A program made the position numbers and the translations under genes. A stretch of 64,000 nt of DNA, from positions 186,001 to 250,000 of the forward strand of contig PALV01000002.1 of assembly GCA_002706685.1 (NCBI GenBank), written 5' to 3'. The DNA comes from Gammaproteobacteria bacterium. Lineage in GTDB: Bacteria > Pseudomonadota > Gammaproteobacteria > Pseudomonadales > Pseudohongiellaceae. How positions within the stretch are numbered: position 1 is the first letter of the stretch; each line of letters begins with the position of its first letter. Positions 1-11,496 of this stretch are shown here, piece after piece. The notes beneath the pieces were generated by a model that worked only from the letters and a program-made list of their open reading frames with translations, was not told the DNA's origin and did not search any database.

Positions 1-151
1 GGCCCATCAAACCGTACAACACGCCAATTAATATCAGAGGCACGAGGATAACCAGTGCCAGACGGGTCAGATTTTTTTGCAGGGCGGCTTTTTTCTCGGC
101 CGCCTGTTGTTTTTGTTCGCGAACCAGCCGCTGCTGTTCCCGTTTATTCAT
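1..151 (-). CDS. Small membrane protein, C-terminus cut by window edge
   Basis: Reverse strand reads MNKREQQRLVREQKQQAAEKKAALQKNLTRLALVILVPLILIGVLYGLMG..., a charged N-terminus followed by one hydrophobic segment; its start overlaps the xseA stop by 8 bp. Confidence 0.6.
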   Translation of the reverse strand, partial: MNKREQQRLVREQKQQAAEKKAALQKNLTRLALVILVPLILIGVLYGLMG

Positions 152-1409
152 TGAGTCCTCCGTTGTCGGTATTGCGATTGACCGCTCTGGTTTCACTGAT
201 GATTTCGCCGTCTGCCAGTCGGGTTGTCAGCATGTCCCCCACAGAAACTGCTGCGACACTGGTGATCAGCGACCCGTCGTCCCGACGCGTGATGCTATAG
301 CCTCTTTGCAGGGTCTGCAATGGACTGATGGCGTCCAGATTGCGCGCCAGCATGTGCAGCGAGGTACGCTTTTGCTGCAGCAGTCGATTGATCGAGCGGC
401 CCAGACGCTGCTCGAGCTGATCCAGACGCTGCGCCTGGTCCTGCAGGCGCCGCCCGGGGTGCTGCAGACGTCGTTGCAGCCATTCCAGTTGCTGCTGGCG
501 CTGGCTCATTTGCCCCTGCATGGTCCGCACCAGGCGGGACTGAAGATTCTGTAAGCGCTGCAGCAGCGCCTGCTGGTCAGGGCTGAGCAGCTCGGCCGCG
601 GCCGATGGTGTCGGTGCGCGCACGTCAGCAACAAAGTCAGCAATACTGACATCGGTTTCGTGGCCAACGGCGCTGACCACGGGCAGCTCGCTGCTGGCTA
701 TCGCTCTTGCCACCGCTTCGTCATTAAACGCCTGCAGATCTTCCAGTGATCCGCCGCCACGTGCCAGCGTAATTACATCCAGACCCAGCTCATCGGCCAG
801 CCGGTTTGCGTGTGCGAGTGCCTTGATGATGGCAGCAGGGGCGTCCTGGCCCTGCACGGGGACAGGGAATACGGTCACCTTCATGGCCGGGTAGCGACGC
901 TGAAACACGCTGAGAATATCGCGGATGACAGCACCGGTAGGGGAGGTGATGACGGCAACGTGACGACAGGGTTCTGGCAGCGGACGTTTGCGGGCGCTGT
1001 CGAACAGGCCTTCCGCGTTGAGTTTGGCTTTGAGGGCATCAAAGGCTTTTTGCAGGGCGCCGGCCCCGGCATCCTGCAGTGACTCCAGAATCAACTGATA
1101 GTCACCACGCCCCTCGTACAGACTGACCTTGCCCTTGACGATGACCTGCATGCCATTGCTCGGCCGGAAGCGCACGCCGATATTGCGGTTGCGAAACATG
1201 GCACAGCGCACCTGGGCCTGGCCATCTTTAAGCGTAAGATACCAGTGTCCGGATGACGGCACTGACAGATTGGAGATTTCGCCTTCGACCATGACGGCCG
1301 GGAAACAGTCTTCCAGCAGGCCGCGCGCCAGCCGGTTCAGGGTGCTGACACTGAGCACGGTGTTGTCCAGGGAAGCGGTCGGGGAGGCGTCAAAAGAGTC
1401 ATTGATCAT
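144..1409 (-). CDS. xseA: Exodeoxyribonuclease VII large subunit
   Basis: 421 aa; OB-fold N-terminus (VMVEGEISNLSVPSSGHWYLTLKD) and GGGSLEDLQAFNDE motif. Confidence 0.96.
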   Translation of the reverse strand: MINDSFDASPTASLDNTVLSVSTLNRLARGLLEDCFPAVMVEGEISNLSVPSSGHWYLTLKDGQAQVRCAMFRNRNIGVRFRPSNGMQVIVKGKVSLYEGRGDYQLILESLQDAGAGALQKAFDALKAKLNAEGLFDSARKRPLPEPCRHVAVITSPTGAVIRDILSVFQRRYPAMKVTVFPVPVQGQDAPAAIIKALAHANRLADELGLDVITLARGGGSLEDLQAFNDEAVARAIASSELPVVSAVGHETDVSIADFVADVRAPTPSAAAELLSPDQQALLQRLQNLQSRLVRTMQGQMSQRQQQLEWLQRRLQHPGRRLQDQAQRLDQLEQRLGRSINRLLQQKRTSLHMLARNLDAISPLQTLQRGYSITRRDDGSLITSVAAVSVGDMLTTRLADGEIISETRAVNRNTDNGGLNE

Positions 1410-1467
1410 TACCGCAGTTTACCTCAGGGACTGTGATCTGTATAATCGCGTTTTTGTGGATAGGTGA

Positions 1468-2943
<1,476 letters not shown>

Positions 2944-3048
2944 AGCGGTCGCGATTCTAATGAACGCTTGTATTTCATCACCGTCGTCAGAGCCCTGGCG
3001 GCGGTGTTTTACTTATCAGGCAATGCCAATTCAGGAAATCCAGTTGTC

Positions 3049-4629
3049 ATGACCCAGCAAAACATTCACAGCCAGAAAATCCTCATTCTTGACTTTGGAT
3101 CACAGTACACGCAGTTGATAGCCCGCCGCGTTCGTGAGCTGGGTGTGTATTGTGAGATATGGGACCATCAGTGCACTGAGGAAGAAGTGCGCAAATTTGC
3201 CGCGCAGGGCATCATCCTTTCGGGTGGTCCGGAAACAGCAACACTGGCCGGCTCTCCGCAGGCCGCAAAATACCTGTTTACATTAAACGTACCCTTGCTG
3301 GGTATCTGCTACGGCATGCAGACCATGGCCGAACAGCTGGGCGGCAAGGTCGAGGCGTCGGACAAGTCCGAGTTTGGTTACGCCGAAGTCAATCTGCCAG
3401 CCCCTGGTGCCTTGTTTGACGGTATCGAGGACCGCATCCTGAGCGATGGCACAGCTCAACTTGATGTGTGGATGAGCCATGGCGACAAGGTCGTCAAGCT
3501 GCCACCGGACTTTGTGGTAACAGCCGAGACCAGCAGCGCACCGATTGCCGGCATGGCCAACGAAGAGAAACGCTTCTATGGCGTTCAATTCCACCCGGAA
3601 GTGACGCACACCTCGCAGGGCAAGCGTATTCTGGAACGCTTTGTGCGTCAGATCTGTGGCTGCGACGCTCTGTGGACCTCTGCCAATATTATTGAAGATG
3701 CCATCCGCACTGTGCGCGAACAGGTAGGCAGCGATCACGTGCTGCTTGGTCTCTCTGGTGGTGTGGATTCCTCGGTCGTTGCAGCACTGCTGCATCAGGC
3801 CATCGGTGACCAGCTGACCTGTGTTTTTGTTGACAACGGTCTGCTGCGTCTCAACGAAGGTGACCAGGTCATGGCGACCTTTGCTGAAAACATGGGCGTC
3901 AAGGTCATTCGTGTTGACGCAGAAGAGCAATTCCTGAGCCGCCTGGCCGGCGTCAACGACCCGGAGAAAAAGCGCAAGATCATCGGCAATACCTTTATCG
4001 ATGTATTTGATGCCGAAGCTGCCAAGATACCGAATGTGAAGTGGCTGGCGCAGGGAACGATCTATCCGGATGTTATCGAATCCGCCGGATCACGCACCGG
4101 CAAGGCACATGTCATCAAATCACACCACAATGTTGGTGGTCTGCCGGAAGACATGGCACTGAAACTGATTGAACCACTGCGCGAGCTGTTCAAGGACGAA
4201 GTGCGCCAGATCGGTCTTGAGCTGGGCCTGCCATACGACATGGTTTACCGCCATCCGTTCCCCGGCCCGGGCCTGGGTGTCCGTGTGCTTGGCGAAGTCA
4301 AACACGAGTACTGCGAAGTGTTGCGGCGGGCCGACGCCATCTTCATCGAAGAGCTGCACAAAGCCGACTGGTATCACAAGACCAGTCAGGCCTTTGCCGT
4401 TTTCCTGCCGGTCAAATCAGTGGGCGTGGTTGGCGACGGTCGTCGTTATTCCTGGGTCATTGGCCTGCGTGCAGTCGAAACCATCGACTTTATGACAGCC
4501 CGCTGGGCGCATCTGCCTTATGAGCTGCTGGAAACTGTCAGCAACCGCATCATCAATGAAATCGCGGATGTCTCGCGGGTGACTTATGACGTGTCGTCCA
4601 AGCCGCCGGCGACGATTGAGTGGGAGTAG
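3049..4629 (+). CDS. guaA: GMP synthase (glutamine-hydrolysing)
   Basis: GATase (GICYGMQ) plus PPi loop (GLSGGVDSS); internal ATG at 3049 ([10 protein letters not shown]) is preferred over the ORF start at 2968. Confidence 0.97.
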   Translation: MTQQNIHSQKILILDFGSQYTQLIARRVRELGVYCEIWDHQCTEEEVRKFAAQGIILSGGPETATLAGSPQAAKYLFTLNVPLLGICYGMQTMAEQLGGKVEASDKSEFGYAEVNLPAPGALFDGIEDRILSDGTAQLDVWMSHGDKVVKLPPDFVVTAETSSAPIAGMANEEKRFYGVQFHPEVTHTSQGKRILERFVRQICGCDALWTSANIIEDAIRTVREQVGSDHVLLGLSGGVDSSVVAALLHQAIGDQLTCVFVDNGLLRLNEGDQVMATFAENMGVKVIRVDAEEQFLSRLAGVNDPEKKRKIIGNTFIDVFDAEAAKIPNVKWLAQGTIYPDVIESAGSRTGKAHVIKSHHNVGGLPEDMALKLIEPLRELFKDEVRQIGLELGLPYDMVYRHPFPGPGLGVRVLGEVKHEYCEVLRRADAIFIEELHKADWYHKTSQAFAVFLPVKSVGVVGDGRRYSWVIGLRAVETIDFMTARWAHLPYELLETVSNRIINEIADVSRVTYDVSSKPPATIEWE

Positions 4630-4647
4630 GGGCAGGGCAGGCGACTT

Positions 4648-4678
4648 GATTAATAGCGGCCATAAACCGCTATTAATC
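4648..4678. terminator. 12-bp perfect inverted repeat between convergent genes
   Basis: GATTAATAGCGG-ccataaa-CCGCTATTAATC between guaA and the convergent TerB-like gene; no long T-tract. Confidence 0.5.
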
Positions 4679-4724
4679 GGTGCCTTGTTGTTCAGGGCTC
4701 AGGTTCAAGCCTTGTTCATGCTGC

Positions 4725-5165
4725 TCAGAGGTCGTCAGCAGAGAGCAGGCCAGCGATTTCCGCCGGGGTAGCGCGAAGGGCCATGACGACCTGATTGAAG
4801 AAATCTACTTCACCGTAGCGGATCTCATCGTCACTGCGGATTACGTCAGCCAGAGAGCTGATAATCGCCACGCGTTCACTTTCGGTCAGTTTCTTGGTGG
4901 CCTTGGACAGATAACGTACCAGGGGCTGCGATTCAAAAAGCTCTGAAGAGGCTGCTGTGAGGATGTCGGCGCGGCTGAACTCCTCACCAATCTGCTCTTT
5001 GAGCACCGATTTCACTTTTGCTATCTCTACCGACTCGATGTTGGAGTCAACACGAATAGCCCGCGACAGGACCATGAGCAGGACTTCCTGAAAGAGTTCT
5101 TGCTTTTGACTGGAACTTCCATTGCTGATCAGGTTGCGAATGGAATCGAAATTGATAATGCTCAT
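4725..5165 (-). CDS. TerB-like protein
   Basis: 146 aa helical protein with TerB-type features (LVLSRAIRVDS..., ESERVAIISSLADVIRSDDEI...E). Confidence 0.6.
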   Translation of the reverse strand: MSIINFDSIRNLISNGSSSQKQELFQEVLLMVLSRAIRVDSNIESVEIAKVKSVLKEQIGEEFSRADILTAASSELFESQPLVRYLSKATKKLTESERVAIISSLADVIRSDDEIRYGEVDFFNQVVMALRATPAEIAGLLSADDL

Positions 5166-5407
5166 GCTGGCTCCGTCTGGATCTTGTTTTTAATTAGTTA
5201 AGTACCTTCTGACATGGGGCTTGCCTGCTCCATGGAAAACAGCAGACTAATAAGAATCTGCGCTGCTGTCCATATTAAGCCTTTCTTGAAGAGCGTTCCA
5301 GTTGGGAGTTGAGCGCAATTTTTTGCACTTCATCCCGCAGCCCATATTAATTCCCATGTCACAGATGTAGAGTCTTGCTTCCAATATCGAATTGTTCAGG
5401 GGGATGT

Positions 5408-6457
5408 ATGTTAAGAAGAAGCATGGCAGTCCGGCTAAATCATATGCTGGCCACACTGGGATTGTTAGCCTTGTCCCACACGGCCTCGGCCGCAGAAGTA
5501 CTGGGTGTCACCTGCCAGACGCCTCCGCCGGTGCACTGCGCCGACGGTGACTGTGCCAGCAAAACGGCAGTGCCTGGCAATGTCATCGAGACTGACAGCG
5601 GCAGGGAATACTTTCTCGATTATCCATGCGACCTGCAACCAGGGGAAGAAGTCACCTTCATTCTTAATATTCATGGTGCCGGTTCCATAGGCAACTGGCA
5701 GCGCCATTACTTCCCTGCCATGGACTACAAAGACTCCCATCGTCTTGTGGTAGCCACGCCCACTGCCGCTGGTTCGGCAAACATGGGTAGCGGCAGCGGC
5801 GTGCGGGTCTGGGCACCACAAACGGATGACGCGCACCTGCAGGCCATCACCGAGCAGGTCATTGATGCCTTTGGCGCCGAGAACATCCGCGCCTTCTGGC
5901 TGGCAGGCCATAGTCAGGGCGGCATGACCTCGCGTCGCCTGGTCTGCACCGACTTCTTCGCGGACAAAGTAGACGGCATGCTCAGTCTGTCGGGTGGTCG
6001 TATCGGCCAGGCACCCTTTGTGGACAATTTTGGACCTCCGATGGCAGACGGTACACCTCCGCCTTCACGTCCACGAGGAATGGCGGAAGAGACGCTGCCC
6101 AACTGCGATTTCTCGCATATTTTTGCAATTGGAGAGTATGAGATCGAATCGCTGCCCGACAGCTCACCCTGGGCAGAGCGTTATCAGTGTGATGCCCGTG
6201 AGCAAAATCAGGTCGTTGATACCGAGGCAGGCTGGGTCTATGACAGCGGACGTGCCGGCTTCCCTGTATGGGGCATGGAGGCACGTCCAGGGACAGCGGA
6301 TGTGTATGAATATCCGAATTGCGAGGATGGCCGGGTAGTTGCTGATGTGGTGCGGCTGGACAAAGGTCACACCGAAGGCCTCGAGCCCAATGTCACTGAG
6401 CGCATTGTTGAGCTGATGGTTTCAGCCAGCGGTGGCAAGATCCAGTCATCGCAATAA
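5408..6457 (+). CDS. Secreted alpha/beta hydrolase, PHB-depolymerase/esterase-like
   Basis: Signal peptide then LNIHGAGS and nucleophile elbow GHSQGG; start at MLRRSMAVRL. Confidence 0.7.
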   Translation: MLRRSMAVRLNHMLATLGLLALSHTASAAEVLGVTCQTPPPVHCADGDCASKTAVPGNVIETDSGREYFLDYPCDLQPGEEVTFILNIHGAGSIGNWQRHYFPAMDYKDSHRLVVATPTAAGSANMGSGSGVRVWAPQTDDAHLQAITEQVIDAFGAENIRAFWLAGHSQGGMTSRRLVCTDFFADKVDGMLSLSGGRIGQAPFVDNFGPPMADGTPPPSRPRGMAEETLPNCDFSHIFAIGEYEIESLPDSSPWAERYQCDAREQNQVVDTEAGWVYDSGRAGFPVWGMEARPGTADVYEYPNCEDGRVVADVVRLDKGHTEGLEPNVTERIVELMVSASGGKIQSSQ

Positions 6458-6621
6458 CAGCTCTCTGAAACTGGCGCGGCTGGTGTCTGCTCGGCAGCAG
6501 CCGGCGCCAGTCAGTCCAGATTCTCCTTTTTGCCGAAACCGCTCGTGTCCGCAGGTCGTAATAAGGTAACCTTCGCCATGCGAATGATACCCAAATGACC
6601 TTAATGCAGAAGGAGAACACC

Positions 6622-7200
6622 ATGCTTCGTCAATCGCTCTCGGCTATTGTACTGTTGGCCGGATTGCTTATTGGCTCCTCAGCCATGGCCCAGTGGACGC
6701 TGGATAACGACCAGTCCAAGCTGAGCTTTGTAACCATCAAGGCCGACCATGTCGCCGAAGTTCACACATTTGATCGGCTTGCCGGCAGCATCAATGCCTC
6801 GGGTGAAGTCAGCATTACCATCGAGCTGGCCAGCATCAATTCCCTGATCCCTATCCGCGACGAGCGCATGCAGGCGATGTTGTTCGAAACCAACCTGTTC
6901 CCTGAAGCCATGGTCAGTGGCTCGGTCGACATCGCCGATCTGCGCGCGATGGAGCCGGGTGAATCCCGCGCCTTGACGCTGGATGTGTCGCTTGATCTGC
7001 GCGGCGACGCCCGCGACTATCCGGCGGAAATTCTGGTGACGCGAACCCAGAACGGTGTCGTTGCCTCAACGCTGAAACCAATTCTGGTGACGGCGGACAA
7101 TCATACGCTGGCTGCCGGTGTTGAAGCTCTGCGCGAAATCGCGGGTCTGCCCAGCATTTCCCGTGCGGTTCCTGTGAGCTTTACAGTGGTTTTTGAATAA
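6622..7200 (+). CDS. YceI family periplasmic protein
   Basis: Signal peptide; WTLDNDQSKLSFVTIKADHVAEVHTF...; typical YceI length. Confidence 0.85.
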   Translation: MLRQSLSAIVLLAGLLIGSSAMAQWTLDNDQSKLSFVTIKADHVAEVHTFDRLAGSINASGEVSITIELASINSLIPIRDERMQAMLFETNLFPEAMVSGSVDIADLRAMEPGESRALTLDVSLDLRGDARDYPAEILVTRTQNGVVASTLKPILVTADNHTLAAGVEALREIAGLPSISRAVPVSFTVVFE

Positions 7201-7216
7201 GCTGCTATGAGCCCGA

Positions 7217-7250
7217 GTTGCCTCCGCAGCAGGGCTGCTGCGGAGGCAAC
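7217..7250. terminator. Strong hairpin between convergent genes
   Basis: 16-bp perfect inverted repeat GTTGCCTCCGCAGCAG-gg-CTGCTGCGGAGGCAAC. Confidence 0.55.
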
Positions 7251-7291
7251 ATATCCATTTTGCTTAACGTTACCGCGAATACTGTCCCTGT

Positions 7292-7942
7292 TCAGGAGTC
7301 TTCCCGATCGCGGTCGTGCAGGGTTGTCACCAGATCGGCATCAAACACCCGACCTTCGAACAGTTCAATATCGATGTTGCCGGTAACAGACACAACATCC
7401 CCTGGCGTGATTTTCTGATACCCCTCGTCATCAAGCGGGTTATAGGACATTTCATCAACATTGACGGTGATCATCTGCGCGCCGCTGGCCAGCCGGAATT
7501 GTTCGGCTTCGGCATCGACGCTGCTGACCATGCCCTGAAAAGTGGTGTCGGACACATTGACCGGGCCGACATCGACGAAGCTGTCTTCCTCATCCAGGGC
7601 GCTGGCGTAGAAGTATGTCCCCAGATGTTCCACGTAGACACTGGATGCCTCCAGCGTGGTCAATTCGTAGAAGTCATCATCAATCAGCCCGGATACCGTT
7701 ACACGGTCACCCGGCATCAGCTTGTAGCCATCGGCGTCACGATCACCATCATCCATTTCGACAAAAACACTGCCCTGACCATAGTCCAGTAGGAACGAGT
7801 CCGGGGAAACACTCTCGACAGTGCCGTCAATACTGATCCAGGTGCTGTCCGGCTCAATATACGGGTTCTGCGCTAAAGCGGCAGACGCAAGGAGCACAGA
7901 ACTGATTGAAGTCAAACAGGCGAGACGTTGAGAACGTTTCAT
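7292..7942 (-). CDS. Exported protein with two related beta-rich (OB-like) repeats
   Basis: Signal peptide MKRSQRLACLTSISSVLLASAALA; two related segments GTVESVSPDSFLL...MPGDRVTVSGLID and GMVSSVDAEAEQFRL...ITPGDVVSVTGNID. Confidence 0.5.
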   Translation of the reverse strand: MKRSQRLACLTSISSVLLASAALAQNPYIEPDSTWISIDGTVESVSPDSFLLDYGQGSVFVEMDDGDRDADGYKLMPGDRVTVSGLIDDDFYELTTLEASSVYVEHLGTYFYASALDEEDSFVDVGPVNVSDTTFQGMVSSVDAEAEQFRLASGAQMITVNVDEMSYNPLDDEGYQKITPGDVVSVTGNIDIELFEGRVFDADLVTTLHDRDREDS

Positions 7943-8103
7943 TACGACCTCCTTCATTTCTCTTGGCTTCCTAGTTTGGATGTCAGCCGCCACACGCCGC
8001 GGCCATGCGTCGGCAGGTGGGGGATTTTCTGACACGCTTACTTCGGTTGACAGGAAACAGGCGGCTAAGTTTCCTGGGTTCAGCACATTTGCTTGTGAAA
8101 ATA

Positions 8104-8124
8104 CAAATGAGAATGATTCGCTTT
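8104..8124. promoter_or_regulatory. Candidate Fur box
   Basis: CAAATGAGAATGATTCGCTTT (reverse complement AAAGCGAATCATTCTCATTTG) upstream of a TonB-dependent siderophore receptor. Confidence 0.7.
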
Positions 8125-8197
8125 ACAGTTAATGTTTGGGCTGCTATATTTCGCGACATTCTGGTTTATGTTTCAACGTTACTCAGGTGTGTTCCCC

Positions 8198-10330
8198 ATG
8201 AAAACAATCTCTGCCGCCCGCACTGCAGCTCTCATTCCTTTGCTCAGCGGATTTTCCCTGCTACCCCTTCACTCGGCCATAGCGGCTCAGGAAGAGCCTG
8301 CATTCCAGGAGGAAATCATCATCACCAGCATCCGCGCCGACCGCAACAGCCGCGGTGCCACCGGTCTGGATCTTGATGTGGCAGAGACGCCGCAGTCGCT
8401 GACCATTCTGGATACCGAGACGCTGGAGAGCTTTGGTCTGGAAGACATCAACAGCATGCTGAAGCTGACGACTGGCGTGAATGTGGATTCATCCGAGACA
8501 GATCGTACCTATTACAACGCACGTGGATTCGATATCACCAGTATGCACGTGGATGGCGTTGGTATGCCGTTTGGTGAACTGGTGGTGGGTGACATTGACA
8601 CCGCGATCTATGAAAAAGTCGAAATCATCCGTGGTTCCAATGGACTGATTACCGGGCTTGGCAACCCGTCAGGCACCATCAATTACGTCCGCAAGCGTCC
8701 AGGCAATGAATTTGCCATGAGCACTCGCCTGACAGTAGGGCGCTGGGATACCCGACGAGCCGAGTTCGATATTTCCACGCCGCTGGTCGAATCCGGGCGC
8801 TGGGCAGCCCGTTTTGTGGGTGTCGCCCAGGATGGCGAAAGCTGGCTGAACAACTATGCCAATGACCGCGCGGTGGGTTCGCTGGTCATTGACGGTCAGA
8901 TTGGTAACTCAGTCACAGTAGCGCTGGGTTATACGCGGCAGGACAACAACAGCGACGCACCGCTGTGGGGTGCCTCGCCGATGATCTACAGCAATGGCCA
9001 GCAACTGGATTTTGATGTTTCGACCTCAACCGCCATGGAATGGTCCTACTGGGACACGCTGTCAGAGCGTTCCTTTGTCGAACTCGGCTGGCAGTTGGCT
9101 GATGACTGGCGTGTCGAAAGTTCAGTGACGCATATTGATTACGCTGACAATTCCGAAGTGTTCTACGTTTACTCCAACACTGGCCTGGATGCTGACAGCG
9201 GGCTGGGCATGCTCAGCTACCCCGGCAAGTTTGACGCCAGTGAAGAGTCATTGATCTGGGATACCTCACTGCAGGGCAGTTTTCAGGCCTTCGACCGCGA
9301 GCACGAACTGAATCTGGGTGTCAGCCTGGCTGACCAGGATTCAGGTTCCCTGGACCATACTGCACTGAGCGGTTTCCAGGCCATGCCGGCATTCCCTGGC
9401 TGGCAGGGTAACGAAGTGGCGCGCCCAAGCTGGGATACACCGTATCAGGCGGCTGAGGAAGACACTCAACTAAACCGGCTCTACGGCTCGCTGCTGCTGT
9501 CGATGACAGATCGCTTCAAGGTGATTCTGGGCATGAACGTGGTGGACTACGAAAATCGTGGCGTCAGCTGGGGTGTCTCCACTGACTCTGACGAAGATGG
9601 CAGCAGCCCTTACGTCGGATTCACCTGGGAACTGCTGGACAGCCTGAATCTGTACGCCAGCTACAGCGACATCTACCAGCCACAGTACTACCTGGACATG
9701 GATCTGCAGCCGCTGGGTTCAGCGGAAGGCAAAAGTTATGAGGCGGGCCTGAAAAAGCAGTTTGATTCCTCATGGCTTGCCACGGTCGCAGTATTCAAGA
9801 CTGAGCAGGAAAACCTGCAGGAATTCGTACGTTATGGCGATGGTGACGGTATCGACGACACCGACTACAGCGACGATTTTGATTTCGCCATGTATCGCGG
9901 TATCAGCGTCGACTCCACGGGCATCGAGCTGGAAGTTGCCGGTGAAGTGGCAGAGGGGCTGCGGCTGCAGGCCGGTTATACCTATCTGCAGCTGGAAGAT
10001 CCTAATGGTGATGAGACGCGCACATTCATTCCGCGCAATACCTTCAAGATGCTGGCCGACTGGCGTCCGGTATGGCAACAGCGCCTGGCGCTTGGACTGT
10101 CCGCGCGCTGGCAGGATGACATCTATTTTGACTCTGCCTACGGGCGCATCAGTCAGGATGCCTATGCGGTCATCGGCGGTTACGCACGTTACGACGTGAG
10201 CGAGTCGCTGGCGGTCTCTCTGAACGTCGACAATGCCCTGGATGAGAAGTATTTGAGCTCGGTCAAGTTTGAACAATCGTATTATGCGGCGCCGCAGAAC
10301 TACAGTCTGTCAGTGGACTGGCAATTCTGA
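8198..10330 (+). CDS. TonB-dependent siderophore receptor
   Basis: Signal peptide; plug domain (AETPQSLTILDTETLES..GVNVDSSETDRTYYNARGFDI), C-terminal barrel ending ...NYSLSVDWQF. Confidence 0.93.
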   Translation: MKTISAARTAALIPLLSGFSLLPLHSAIAAQEEPAFQEEIIITSIRADRNSRGATGLDLDVAETPQSLTILDTETLESFGLEDINSMLKLTTGVNVDSSETDRTYYNARGFDITSMHVDGVGMPFGELVVGDIDTAIYEKVEIIRGSNGLITGLGNPSGTINYVRKRPGNEFAMSTRLTVGRWDTRRAEFDISTPLVESGRWAARFVGVAQDGESWLNNYANDRAVGSLVIDGQIGNSVTVALGYTRQDNNSDAPLWGASPMIYSNGQQLDFDVSTSTAMEWSYWDTLSERSFVELGWQLADDWRVESSVTHIDYADNSEVFYVYSNTGLDADSGLGMLSYPGKFDASEESLIWDTSLQGSFQAFDREHELNLGVSLADQDSGSLDHTALSGFQAMPAFPGWQGNEVARPSWDTPYQAAEEDTQLNRLYGSLLLSMTDRFKVILGMNVVDYENRGVSWGVSTDSDEDGSSPYVGFTWELLDSLNLYASYSDIYQPQYYLDMDLQPLGSAEGKSYEAGLKKQFDSSWLATVAVFKTEQENLQEFVRYGDGDGIDDTDYSDDFDFAMYRGISVDSTGIELEVAGEVAEGLRLQAGYTYLQLEDPNGDETRTFIPRNTFKMLADWRPVWQQRLALGLSARWQDDIYFDSAYGRISQDAYAVIGGYARYDVSESLAVSLNVDNALDEKYLSSVKFEQSYYAAPQNYSLSVDWQF

Positions 10331-10365
10331 GAAATCTGATACCACGTTAAACGGAGTTCAAGCAC

Positions 10366-11481
10366 GTGAACAAACTTCTGTTCAAAGTACACAGTTACCT
10401 GGCTCTGCTGGCTGTTGTGCCAATTCTCATTGTTTGTGTGACCGGCAGTATTCTGGTCTTCAAGCATGAAATTGATTCTCTGCTGAGAGGGGAGCATGTT
10501 CGCGTCGAGCCTCAGTCCCAGCGAATGCCACTGGACTCCCTGATGGCATCGGTCAATCAGGCTCACCCTGACTACGAAGCGGTTGGCTGGACCCTGTTTC
10601 AGGATCCTGGCCGAGCCGATCAGATGTACGTCATGGAAAAAGGCACCAGTGACTGGTCGTATGTATTCCTCAACCAGTATACGGGCCAGGTGTTGCAGGA
10701 ACCGGAGCTCTACGATCAGTTTCTGACCGACTGGCTGCTGGAGCTGCATTTCAACTTCCTGCTGCATGATGCCGGCATGCTGGTGACATCATTTTTTGCT
10801 GTCATTTTAATGTTGCTGGGTTTCACCGGAATCTACCTGCACCGCAAATTCTGGAAAAACTTCTTCACGCTGCGCTGGAAAAGCCGGCTGGTTGTTTACT
10901 TCAGTGACATGCACAAACTGCTCGGTGTCATTGCGTCGCCGGTACTGATCATTCTGGCCTTTACCGGTATCTGGTGGAATGTTGTCGCCTACCTGTATGA
11001 GATGCAGGAGCATGCGGACGGCAGTGAGCATCACGTCATGGTTGACCGTCTTTATGGGGATCAGGTGTCATTTGATGCGATTGTTGCATCAGCCGAGCAA
11101 AGGATAGCGGGTTTTGAGGCAACCTATCTGACCCTGCCGTACGAGCCCGGCGTTGATATCCAGGTCTGGGGTGACGTCCCTACCGGTAATATTCTGACCA
11201 GTGAGTATTCCAGTGTTGTAAGTTTTGATGAGTCTACCGGCGACTGGCTGTCTACCTATGACATTCGTGAAGCCACCACCGGCGCAGTTATTGTAGACAG
11301 CTATCGGCGACTGCATTTCGGCGACTTTGCTGGTTTGCTGTCCAAATCGCTGTGGGCATTACTCGGTCTGTCCCCGGTTTTGCTGTCAGTGACCGGCTTG
11401 ACACTTTGGTGGAAACGCCGCAGCCAGCGTCAGCGCGCCCGTGAAAAGCGACGTGAGAAACTCGAGCTGGCAAACGCCTGA
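10366..11481 (+). CDS. PepSY-associated TM helix protein
   Basis: 371 aa; KVHSYLALLAVVPILIVCVTGSILVFKHEID and repeated TM segments; GTG start; directly downstream of the receptor. Confidence 0.88.
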   Translation: MNKLLFKVHSYLALLAVVPILIVCVTGSILVFKHEIDSLLRGEHVRVEPQSQRMPLDSLMASVNQAHPDYEAVGWTLFQDPGRADQMYVMEKGTSDWSYVFLNQYTGQVLQEPELYDQFLTDWLLELHFNFLLHDAGMLVTSFFAVILMLLGFTGIYLHRKFWKNFFTLRWKSRLVVYFSDMHKLLGVIASPVLIILAFTGIWWNVVAYLYEMQEHADGSEHHVMVDRLYGDQVSFDAIVASAEQRIAGFEATYLTLPYEPGVDIQVWGDVPTGNILTSEYSSVVSFDESTGDWLSTYDIREATTGAVIVDSYRRLHFGDFAGLLSKSLWALLGLSPVLLSVTGLTLWWKRRSQRQRAREKRREKLELANA

Positions 11482-11496
11482 GAGCAGAACGCAATC

